Notes: generated by a model not told the origin, from the letters alone. Counted from the stretch's first letter, positions 1-7,126 are shown. The stretch: 10,373 nt of DNA from Dichotomocladium elegans (GCA_025716815.1 JAIXMN010000121.1:1-10373), one strand, 5' to 3'. Program-made: numbers and translations.

Positions 1-1702
1 CATTTACAATTGTCGAGAATTGCCACTTTCATACATTACTCAACCTTGCGCAATCAGCACCAAATCCAAGAGCAGTCAAACCGCCAAGCAACGATACGCT
101 TGCACGCGCTGTATCTCACCTGTACGAGTATTACAAGTCTCGGATTATTGTCGTCCTACAAGAGCAAGAGAATCTGGCATATACTGTTGACGCTTGGACC
201 AGCGAATGGAGAACTGCCTTCCTTGGCGTCACCGTTCATTGGATTGACACCGAGTGGACACAACAGTCGATTGTTTTGGGTTTCGAAGAGCTTGTTGGAC
301 CACACACAGGAGCAAACATGGCGGCCGCTTTTGGAAAGGTCCTAAATGACTGGGGCCTCTCAAGGAAACCATTTTTTTTTGACTGCTGACAACGCGTCAA
401 ATATGATCAAGATGGCCGAGCAAGTCGAGCGTAGTGTCGGCATCACTGTTTTTAATGCAACGGAAAATCGTATTCCTTGCATCGTGCACGTTATTAGTCT
501 CGCTGCTCAGAGTGTGATCCGCGACAGTTTAAAGGCTGAGGCAGCTGACAGCGAGCAAGGGGCTTTTGAGGACGAAGAAGAAGGACCAGATGACAACACA
601 CCAGGTAAATATCAGAAAAAAAGATGAAATGAGCACACTTTTTCAACGCGACTAAATATCCTCACCTTAGGTATCATCTTGCGCAAACTACGGAAGGGAA
701 TTGTCAATATCCGTGCATCTCCGCAGCGGCTTGCTCAGTACCATAGTGCTTTTGACGGCATGTTTGAAGTGGAGGAACAGGTCACCAGTAGCCCTCTCGC
801 TTTAATCCTAGACGTCCGCACTCGGTGGAATTCCACATACGAGATGATTCAACGGTCGCTGGAGGTCAGACGCGCATACAACAATACTTGTCACAACATT
901 CCAGGACTTGAACAATATGTGCTGTCTGATGACGAATGGTTGTGCTTGGAGAAAGTTTCATTATTGCTTCACGAATTTGCCAAACTGACACCACTGCTCT
1001 CTGGCGCGACATACCCAACCTTGAACCTTGTAATTCTCTCATATAACCGGTTGCTTGACCATCTGGAAAACTTTGAGGAGGACTGGAAAAATGTAAGCGA
1101 GGTTACAGTGAAGCGATTCCAGACACCAAACTTAATATGTTGATTCGTAGGAATGGCCCGCGCTATCAGAAGCAGCACGCTGTGGATGGGCAAAATTAAA
1201 AGGCTACTACTGCAAGGCCGAAGGACATGCCTTTGCTGTCGCGACTGCTATGGATCCACGGCTGAAATTCCAATGGTGGGAGGACGAGAACTGGGGACAC
1301 TTCGGTGATGTTGCGAAAGAGCAAGTGCAAGCGACCTGGGAAGCGTACAAGCCGATTGCTGGTCATGAGTCGTCCATTTGCAATCCAGATGCCTTAATCA
1401 GGAGGCCGCAAAGGATTGCTGACCAGCTGCAGGCATACGTCTCCGCAAATTGTATATTTGATGAGACAAACGGTGTCAATCAGGAGCTTGTTCTCAACTA
1501 CTGGCGCGGCGAGGTGAACGAATGGAAAGAGCTGAAGACAATGGCGCGCAGATACCTGGCAATACCAGCATCGTCAGTCGGTTCGGAGCGCACATTTTCA
1601 CGAGCAAAGCATTACATTCCAGCATCAAGAAATCGGCTCAATCCTGCAAAGCTTCGCGAGAGTGTACTTGTCAACTCGTGGTGTACATATTTCGGCGAGT
1701 AG
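1..1702 (+). CDS. hAT transposase, spliced, 5'-partial, one frameshift
   Basis: Cut-and-paste transposase acting in the nucleus on the terminal repeats of its own element. Three exons can be read: 3-604, 671-1092 and 1151-1702 (stop TAG). Removing the introns keeps one frame and restores hAT motifs across both joints. Visible motifs, in order, are TIVENCHF at the window start; VDAWTSEWR with the first catalytic Asp (189-191); LTADNASNM with the second Asp region (388-390); PCIVH, the C-x2-H site; LDVRTRWNSTYEM; ATAMDPRLKF; and the C-terminal dimerisation block with ARRYLAIPASSVGSERTFS, carrying the catalytic Glu (1586-1588), and RNRLNP. The N-terminal zinc-finger region lies off the left edge. 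Exon 1 changes frame at a run of nine T (372-380); the hAT motifs on either side would be in one frame with eight. The family call is secure. Activity of this copy is doubtful unless the T run is a sequencing error. Confidence 0.93.
605..670 (+). other. Spliceosomal intron 1 of the hAT transposase (66 bp, phase 1)
   Basis: It begins GTAAAT and ends CTTAG. It contains in-frame stops, and removing it joins ...DDNTPG to IILRKLRKG without a frame change, giving a normal hAT core. A CTAAAT-like branch point lies near 652-657. Confidence 0.85.
1093..1150 (+). other. Spliceosomal intron 2 of the hAT transposase (58 bp, phase 0)
   Basis: It begins GTAAGC and ends CGTAG. Reading through hits TGA at 1141-1143. 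Splicing joins DWKN to EWPALSEAARCGW and continues in frame into AVATAMDPRLKF, the usual hAT order. Confidence 0.88.
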
Positions 1703-2261
1703 GTGGGCGTTAGCAGGCGGCAAACTAAAAGAAGATTGTTTATGCTAGAAAGATGTCACCTTAAGCGTGAGTCTCGTAAATAAATAAAAAAAGCTTTCGC
1801 GTCGCTGTAATTGCAGCAATTAACATCGATTAATAATACTTTGTTGCTGGTTTCGCAGTACAATTACATACGCGGTTTCTCTGAAGGCAGACCAGCTTTG
1901 AAATGTGGTGGGCATGGGTGCAAATTTAAATTGTTCAGCTTGTGACCATCACCCAGCCACAACCATAGGCATAACTAGCTAGTCTGAAGCCATTCTGCCA
2001 GACATCAGAAGCGTTCCAAATGGCTCCCGCGTCAGCAATTATACCACTTTGCCTTCTATGGATCAAACCCTCCAACTTTTTTAATTCCTATTGGGATTTT
2101 CTGTTCTTTGACGCTTAATTTTTTGCTACAACTGCTAATGTCATCTTAAAATCAACTTCGGTTTTCACCTTTCTCCGTTCTGACAGTATTGCCGAATGGC
2201 CATATTCTTTCCAATTTCGCTCTATTGATGTGTTTTAATAAATCTCCTCATTTCAGCATTA
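1703..2261 (+). other. hAT 3' noncoding region with poly(A) signals
   Basis: There is no credible gene here. Two overlapping AATAAA hexamers lie at 1779-1788, about 80 bp after the transposase stop, and are the likely polyadenylation signal. The rest is AT-rich sequence in which I see nothing else recognisable. Confidence 0.55.
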
Positions 2262-2427
2262 TGGATCATGGATTGGGATGGATTGGGACAGATTGAAGCG
2301 GTGTGGATCTGGATTGCAAATTGCAATCCGTTTAGCAAACGGATCGGATTCGGTGTGAGCAATTCGATCCGCAGTGTGGATCCGGATTGGATCCAATCTG
2401 ATCCAGATCCGTCAATGAGAAACCCTA
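2262..2427 (+). repeat. hAT subterminal repeat zone and 3' terminal inverted repeat
   Basis: The words GGATT, GGATC and their complements recur throughout. Perfect inverted repeats are GATTGCAA/TTGCAATC (2312-2328), ATCCGTTT-AGC-AAACGGAT (2326-2344) and the 14-bp palindrome GATTGGATCCAATC (2385-2398). The element ends ...TCAATGAGAAACCCTA at 2427. Such subterminal arrays are transposase-binding sites in characterised hAT elements; that role here is inferred. Confidence 0.7.
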
Positions 2428-3735
2428 GTGTTGACGCAAGTCATTTTTCAACTGAGTGAGCACCACTTCACTTGCAGGTGGGTCATTTGGTTCATTTACA
2501 AAGAGCTCAGTGTAGTATGTCTGAATCAAAGCAGATATAGAGGGCGAATCCTCAAGAGGCATTTTAGGGGTGGACCTTAAGGCCTCAATAAGAGCAGGAG
2601 GTTGGGAAGGCTTCACTTTACGCAAGGTATAAGGATTGGCCTTATCCCCTAAACGCCTCCATCGATCAAAATTAACAAGACGAGATGCACTGCCAAAGGA
2701 CTCATAGGCTGAGGCCAATTCATCCAACACAGCAGATGTATCCGCACCTTTTGCCACAGTGTGTTGGTGTCTGGTCAAAAGCGTTTTGATACGCGAGTTG
2801 AGCCTTGCAGCTCGTTTACGTTGAAGACTCTGAAAGAGTTTGCAACAGCTAGATTTCATGGACATCCAATCCTCTAAAGGAGAGGTGTGCGGCTGGTCAG
2901 AGTTAAGACAGGAAGAGACTTGATCCTGAATGTCATATGTAAGTATCTTAGGATTCAGTCGCCAAGGACGACGTTGACCAACATGCGTGTTGGCCTTAAG
3001 ACGCAATGAGATGAGGTGGTGATCACTGCCTTCAAATGGGCTAGACAACCATTGAGAGGCCAGTGCACTCCACGTTTGTGGTAGGTAGATTCTATCGATC
3101 CTACTTCTATGGTTGTGGCTAGTACTTGCAAAGGTGAAGCCTTTATCGCGAGAATCCCGCAACCTTCGCCAAGCATCTTGACCACGCATTAAAGAGAGAA
3201 GGGAACTAAGTTCCTTAGCTCCTGCATCAGCAACTGATCCAACTGGTAATCGATCATGTGGATCAAGAACGCAGTTGAAATCACCTACCAAAAGAAACGA
3301 GTTATCCTCAAGTCGGGAAAGACAAGAGTTGATCGTTTTAAAGTGCTCTCTCCGAAGAGAGTGCTGATTAGGGGCATGCAGAAGCAAGACCCTAAAGCTG
3401 AGATTATTATGAGTGATCTCAAGTCCAACACTATTAGGTGGAAGCCCACCTAAAGGGAGGACAGTGAGGGTGAACGACTCACAGAGAGGCTGTTGCATTA
3501 GGATGCCAAATTCTGACGAGCTTGAACTTCCATTTGCAAGACGCCTTCCAAACCACAAGGGGTTTTGGTGATTGAAGGTCAACCACTGGGAATCAGAAAG
3601 GTGACTTTCACATAATAAGACAAAGGGCAGTCGATGCGCAACCATAAGGTTTTGCAACGTCTGCAGTTTTTTGCGACTCAATGAATGAGACAGACCGCGC
3701 ACATTTAGAAAACTGATATAGCTAGATGGGACCAT
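2425..3735 (-). CDS. LINE ORF2, N-terminal part: APE-type endonuclease, truncated before the reverse transcriptase
   Basis: Encodes the endonuclease that nicks target DNA to prime reverse transcription of the element. The start ATG (3733-3735) opens directly onto the endonuclease fold. Motifs over residues 1-240 include N11 in LNVRG, E43 in LCESHL, HAPN at 120-123, GDFN at 151-154, D214 in SRIDRIYL and D238-H239 in GSDHH, so every expected catalytic or metal-binding position is present. Residues about 255-436 form the linker that normally leads into the reverse transcriptase, ending near ALIQTYYTELF and VVLTQLKND. The stop TAG (2427-2425) lies within the hAT terminus, so the protein is cut by that insertion and the remainder should resume beyond the hAT. 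No frameshift is visible in 1.3 kb, suggesting fairly recent activity. A complete ORF2 would be roughly 1,000 residues or more. Confidence 0.92.
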   Translation of the reverse strand: MVPSSYISFLNVRGLSHSLSRKKLQTLQNLMVAHRLPFVLLCESHLSDSQWLTFNHQNPLWFGRRLANGSSSSSEFGILMQQPLCESFTLTVLPLGGLPPNSVGLEITHNNLSFRVLLLHAPNQHSLRREHFKTINSCLSRLEDNSFLLVGDFNCVLDPHDRLPVGSVADAGAKELSSLLSLMRGQDAWRRLRDSRDKGFTFASTSHNHRSRIDRIYLPQTWSALASQWLSSPFEGSDHHLISLRLKANTHVGQRRPWRLNPKILTYDIQDQVSSCLNSDQPHTSPLEDWMSMKSSCCKLFQSLQRKRAARLNSRIKTLLTRHQHTVAKGADTSAVLDELASAYESFGSASRLVNFDRWRRLGDKANPYTLRKVKPSQPPALIEALRSTPKMPLEDSPSISALIQTYYTELFVNEPNDPPASEVVLTQLKNDLRQH

Positions 3736-4144
3736 AACGCTTTACAAACAAAAATGCTTCGGGTGGATATTGTATTGAATCAAAAAATATGTACAGATTT
3801 TTTACAAAAATGAGTGGACCTTAATGGTCGTCTACATCTTTCGGGGAAGGGGCACCCTCTAAAGAGGGGCAATTTGCATGTTTCAAGCCTTTTTGTCGCA
3901 TAGGTGATTACGGATTGAAGGATCCATGACGCCGCGTTATAACCAGATCCATTTCCACAGTCTTTTTCCCTCTATTTTTCTCCCACTGGGTTTTTATGAG
4001 GTTTTACCGACGTGAGGATGGTCTGAAAGGAACAAGGACATATAACGTATGATAGAGGTCACCGATACACACACAAGCACCTTATCTGTAATAGTGCTAC
4101 CATCTCCGAGTACCCGTGTAAGACGGAGTAGCCAGTCGACCTAA
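3736..4144 (-). other. LINE region between ORF1 and ORF2
   Basis: About 410 bp without a long frame. Short minus-strand frames exist (one around 4135-3990, one around 3960-3780) but show no recognisable domain. This may be the degraded end of ORF1 plus a spacer. Confidence 0.4.
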
Positions 4145-5009
4145 TTAGGACCTCTGCCATAAATCATATAAATAGTAGATAAATGTGTAGCGATGGAGGA
4201 GCTTAATTCCGATTTCATTCGAATAAAAGACATCCACGAGTCTCATCGTATTCACTGTCCACCATAAAAAACAACTAAAACACCACACTTTTGAGTGTTT
4301 CGCCTTCAGTCGTTTTGTCTTGTGGACGCGTCCACTAGACACCCCAGAGGAAGAAAGGGCATGTTTTGTGATTTTTCGAATTTCTTCAAATGAAGGTGGG
4401 GTGGAAACCGCCACCGGTGTTTGCTTGCAAAGAGCAGGCGTCTCGTCTTTTTGAATTTCCTCATGTTGTGCATCACTAGTAGGGTTTTGGTCAATGGGCG
4501 GCCGTTCGGGAATCTCGGAATTTTTAGGACATGTTTTGGCCGCGAAAGCCAAGGACGAGAGATCTTGAATGACTCCAGCGAGGGGTTTTGCAGGCCGTTT
4601 AGGAACGACACCTGCAGCCGCCCCTTCGGTCCGCTGCCCACTTGTCTTCAAAGACAAGGGTGTGGCTATCCACCTTGAAAGGGGATGCCAATACCACTTG
4701 TTTTGCCTGCTTATTCGCAAGGAAAACGCGCAAGTAAGAAGGCTGAAGATCAACCTCCGTTACAAGTTGGATCTGGCTAGGTAAGCGACATCTAATTAAG
4801 TTGAGGACCCTATTAAATTGGGCCTCATTTAAGGGGCGTACTAATTGCGCTTCCACAGCATTGTGTTCACGCAAGTACATGACCTTCAACTTTTGTGAGT
4901 GACCATTACCCGCCACTGCAGCAAAGCTAGCAGTTTTGGGGGCAGGAGGACTCACCACATTTTTAGATGGGGAGACATCCACCTCAGAAGAGGGGATGTC
5001 TACTTCCAT
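4145..5009 (-). CDS. LINE ORF1 (nucleic-acid-binding, Gag-like), probable frameshift
   Basis: Presumed RNA-binding ORF1 protein that packages the LINE transcript. The ATG at 5007-5009 is followed by a Ser/Pro-rich acidic N-terminus and the motif KTASFAAVAGN; S-[FY]-A-A-V/A stretches before the folded domain are common in LINE ORF1 proteins. A folded-looking segment follows, roughly residues 40-125, ending FKVDSHTLVFEDKWAADRR. The frame then closes at 4599. The overlapping minus frame (4753-4145) continues from about 4620 with Lys/Pro/Ser-rich sequence (PKRPAKPLAGVIQDL and onward to about 4300) that looks like a genuine ORF1 tail, so I infer a one-base loss at the C4 run 4621-4624. Sequence after about 4290 (KVWCFSCFLWW...) looks noncoding. 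No CCHC zinc knuckle was seen. The call rests mostly on its place upstream of the endonuclease. Confidence 0.6.
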
Positions 5010-5424
5010 CGAGACAAGCTTTTGTGTTTTTTCTGTAGGTTCACCTCCTACATTCGACTTCTTTGGATGTTTGGGTCAGCAGTTATTTCGATTCAGGTGG
5101 GGCCACACCCACTAAGAATCTAGTCTGTGAGACAGCACAGACACTGTGCCATTTGTTAGGAGGGAATGCCCCCGAGCAGTGGCATGCCTAAAAAGGCCTG
5201 CTCGTTCCCTTCAAAAATTCTGCCACCTTCTAAACGAAGGCGCGATAATGCATCAGGCTCGTGCAGTGGCAGTGTAATGGCTGGGCGCACCAAAAACCAG
5301 TTCTTACCACACACACTTCCAACATGTTTTAGTTGGCTTGGTAGGCCAAAGGCAAATATTAGCCACAACCCCTAGAGGAAGTGTTACGCCTGTGAACCAC
5401 GTCGAGGTTTTTGCCCACTCACGG
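5010..5424 (-). other. Structured leader between 18S and LINE ORF1 (putative LINE 5' UTR)
   Basis: There is no 18S similarity and no convincing gene here. A 70-residue minus frame (5368-5156) has no recognisable motif and overlaps strong hairpins. The region carries a run of stems: 5226-5240 (CCTTC/GAAGG), 5161-5210 (17 paired bases), 5123-5149 (two alternative stems) and 5097-5112 (GTGGG/CCCAC). Near its 3' end (5031-5046) is a 16-base match, with one difference, to the canonical 3' end of 18S rRNA. An untranslated leader or a promoter is the most likely role. Confidence 0.5.
5161..5210 (-). other. Long bulged hairpin in the LINE leader
   Basis: On the minus (transcript) strand one arm is a continuous 17 bases (AGGGAACGAGCAGGCCT), the loop is TTTT, and the other arm is AGGC, CTGCTCG and TTCCCT separated by two six-base bulges (ATGCCA and GGGGCA). 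All 17 pairs are Watson-Crick. Its function is unknown. Confidence 0.6.
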
Positions 5425-6354
5425 GGTATCTAATCGTCTTCAATCCCCTAACTTTAGCCCCTGATCAATGGAGATGTACTAGGATAATTGCTTTCACAGT
5501 AGTTTGTCTTCGAGCAATCCAAGAATTTCACCTCTAGTGCTCAAATACAAATGCCTCCGTCCACTCCTATTCATCATTACTTAGGCCTCAAAACCAACGA
5601 AAAAGACCTTGGGTCATCTTTCATTATTCCATGCTAACACATTCAAGCTGTCAAGCCTGCTTTAAGCACTCTGATTTGCTCATGGTAATACGCTTGGCTT
5701 CAAAGTACACCTAGAAAGAACTCCTAGGCGCACCACCAAGCTAATGCCTAGGTCTAGATATTCCCAACAACTGAATGAAGAGAACCTAGCCCAAAAGGCA
5801 AACGTTCGACTATGGACGTTTTAACTGCAACAACTTTAATATATGCTATTGGAGCTGGAATTACCGCGGCTGCTGGCACCAGACTTGCCCTCCAATGGAT
5901 CCTCGTTAAAGGATTTAAATTGTACTCATTCCAATTGCAAGACCTGAAAGGTCCTGCATTGTTATGTATTGTCACTACCTCCCCTTGTCGGGATTGGGTA
6001 ATTTGCGCGCCTGCTGCCTTCCTTGGATGTGGTAGCCATTTCTCAGGCTCCCTCTCCGGAATAGAACCCTTATTCCCCGTTACCCGTAACAGCCTACGTA
6101 GTCCACTACACTACGTATATAAGCGGTGATAGGGCAGGAAATCGACTAAGCTGTCGACTCAATTCGATCCGCAAGTTATTATGAATCACCAAGACTGGGT
6201 TTTACCCCAAGTTGGCTTGTATCTAATCAATGCATGGCTTCTTTCGTCGCCACTTTTCTCGGCATGTATTAGCTCTAGAATTACCACGGTTATCCAAGTG
6301 GTAGATGCGGTGCCAGGTAGATTATGACTGATTTAATGAGCCATTCGCAGTTTC
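5425..6354 (-). rRNA. Nuclear 18S (small-subunit) rRNA fragment, truncated at both ends
   Basis: About 930 nt of eukaryotic cytosolic 18S rRNA, covering roughly positions 80 to 1000 of an approximately 1,800-nt molecule. Landmarks in transcript order: AACTGCGAATGGCTCATTAA at the 5' side; TTCTAGAGCTAATACATG; CGGGTAACGGGGAATAAGGG; CTACCACATCCAAGGAAGGC; the 530-loop GTGCCAGCAGCCGCGGTAAT (within 5857-5880); TATTAAAGTTGTTGCAGTTA; TTAGCATGGAATAATG; AGGTGAAATTCTTGGAT (5515-5533); and AAAGTTAGGGGATTGAAG followed by GATTAGATACC at the 3' side. The 5' end is cut by the gypsy LTR. The 3' end stops sharply after GATTAGATACC, and the whole 3' half (h26 onward) is absent. Core blocks are intact, but several usually invariant positions differ (for example CTGTGAAAGC for CTGCGAAAGC, and TTGATCAGGGGCTAAAG for TTAATCAAGAACGAAAG), suggesting a divergent lineage or a decaying copy. 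It cannot make a functional rRNA as arranged. Confidence 0.97.
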
Positions 6355-6671
6355 TGTAACAGTACAGGCACTGTTGTGCGAGTACTTACAAAGAGCGTCT
6401 GATATACAGCGTGGAGGAAGCGCGAACGCGACGAGAAGAACGATGATTATAATAATACAACGTGGGGATGCCCGACGTCACAGGGCATCCTTGTTTATAT
6501 AGTAAACAGTAGCGGGGTAATTACAGTGGTATACATATAGGATCGTCGTACAGAGAAAGTGAGTGTGGTACATAATGTCGTCGCCGGAGATGCGGTCTTG
6601 ATCGTGATCGTTATCCTTGTAGTATCTTGGTCGTCGGTCAAGAGTGACCCGTCACTGTAGCTACTGCTACA
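6355..6671 (-). repeat. 3' LTR of the gypsy element (317 bp)
   Basis: In element sense it starts TGTAGCAGTA (6671-6662) and ends TACTGTTACA (6364-6355). The two ends are imperfect inverted repeats (TGTAGCAGTA against TGTAACAGTA, one mismatch), obeying the TG...CA rule. A purine tract sits directly before the start and conserved 18S sequence directly after the end, fixing both limits. It contains a TATA box and a GC-rich hairpin. The 5' LTR copy is needed for proof. Confidence 0.82.
6466..6508 (-). promoter_or_regulatory. LTR TATA box and downstream hairpin
   Basis: Sense TATATAAA (6501-6494) lies inside a small inverted repeat, TGTTTA/TAAACA (6492-6508). Just downstream is a perfect 8-bp hairpin, GGATGCCC/GGGCATCC (6466-6490), whose 9-base loop contains TGACGTC, a CRE/bZIP-type core. 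Transcription would be expected to start around 6465-6470. The promoter role is inferred from position within the LTR. Confidence 0.55.
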
Positions 6672-6684
6672 TTCTCCCCCCTCT
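6672..6684 (-). promoter_or_regulatory. Polypurine tract priming plus-strand synthesis
   Basis: The sense sequence AGAGGGGGGAGAA ends exactly where the LTR TG begins, the standard position of the RNase H-resistant primer for second-strand DNA synthesis. Confidence 0.82.
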
Positions 6685-7072
6685 AAACCAAGTCCACCTC
6701 TGGACTGGAACAAACCTGAGGAAACGTCGGGAGAAATCGTCGTCGTCAATATAATGCGTCTATTGACCTGCGTGTTCTATAATTTGTGAGACAGAGATGA
6801 CACGAGTTAACCACTTCGTCGTCGTCGTCATCCTAACGTCGTCCATCACAATCGTCGTCGTGATCCACATGAACTATGGATGGCGTCTGCTTGCGCGCAG
6901 CCAGAGGACAGTCTGGTCTGGTTGTAAAATACATATGCTAGAGAGCAGTGACGGGCGTTGTCGTGCGTGCGTTAACCCTATGACTCTTCGACCTTAACAC
7001 CCCTATTAATCGTCGGGTAGCCTAAGGCTGTTAGCATTCGTCGTTAAGGCGGTCATATAATGGGTGTATCCA

Positions 7073-7086
7073 TTCCTCCCCCCTCG
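7073..7086 (-). promoter_or_regulatory. Second polypurine-tract-like sequence
   Basis: The sense sequence CGAGGGGGGAGGAA, followed by TG, is nearly a copy of the terminal polypurine tract (six G in each, and AATG at the junction). It lies about 400 bp upstream of it, in the 3' noncoding region. It may be an extra plus-strand initiation site or a relic of an older LTR boundary. Confidence 0.45.
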
Positions 7087-7126
7087 AAAAAAAAAGGCGT
7101 CTCGAGACAGAGGCGGTAAGATCAAA

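Larger units (their letters stand above)
1..2427 (+). mobile_element. hAT-superfamily DNA transposon, 3' portion (left end outside window)
   Basis: The segment contains a hAT transposase gene followed by about 720 bp of noncoding 3' sequence. The proposed end at 2427 rests on three points. On the minus strand the terminus reads TAGGGTTTCTCATTGACGG, which fits the hAT terminal consensus beginning YARNG. The preceding 150 bp is a palindrome-rich subterminal zone, as expected for transposase binding. The adjacent sequence from 2428 is the interior of a LINE ORF2. The 8 bp next to the end (GTGTTGAC, 2428-2435) would be the target-site duplication, but the other copy lies off the left edge, so this is a prediction. 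The element is nested in the LINE and is therefore younger than it. Confidence 0.85.
2428..5424 (-). mobile_element. Non-LTR retrotransposon (LINE), 5' part, interrupted by the hAT
   Basis: Read on the minus strand, the order is a structured leader (about 5424-5010), ORF1 (from 5009), an inter-ORF gap and an ORF2 endonuclease (3735 to 2428). The two-ORF plan with an APE-type endonuclease places it among L1-, Tad- or I-like elements; I cannot fix the clade without the reverse transcriptase, which should lie left of the hAT, outside the window. The 5' limit is set where 18S similarity stops (5425). It is in the same orientation as the 18S fragment, as expected for an rDNA-inserted LINE or a template-switch chimera. 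Confidence 0.85.

Noticed and set aside
10..345. A 111-codon plus-strand frame at the left edge as a separate gene
   Set aside because: The overlapping frame beginning at position 3 encodes the hAT transposase motifs (TIVENCHF, VDAWTSEWR); this one is a shadow.
5156..5368. A 70-codon minus-strand frame upstream of LINE ORF1
   Set aside because: No recognisable motif, overlaps strong hairpins, and an overlapping frame of similar length exists on the other strand, as expected by chance in this region.
5061..5424. A group I intron at the conserved GATTAGATACC site of SSU rRNA (a CACAGACTAGAT string resembles the R element)
   Set aside because: I could not find a matching S element (a TAGTC partner) or P/Q elements, 18S does not resume after it, and LINE ORF1 follows instead.
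5754..6129. Frames on both strands across the 18S region
   Set aside because: These are chance openings inside conserved rRNA sequence; the rRNA explains the bases fully.
5425..6354. Organellar or bacterial 16S rRNA, suggested by GATTAGATACCCC
   Set aside because: The flanking blocks (for example TTCTAGAGCTAATACATG and TATTAAAGTTGTTGCAG) are specific to eukaryotic cytosolic 18S; the extra C's come from the foreign sequence at the junction.
6381..6395. Continuation of 18S beyond 6355 because TAAGTA appears at about 6385 on the minus strand
   Set aside because: The six-base match is isolated, and the LTR inverted-repeat ends plus the adjacent polypurine tract explain 6355-6671 as an LTR.
6797..6997. 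Plus-strand 66-codon frame rich in Val/Ile in the gypsy 3' region
   Set aside because: Its composition is a by-product of the GTC/CGTCG runs; there is no domain, and it is antisense to the element.
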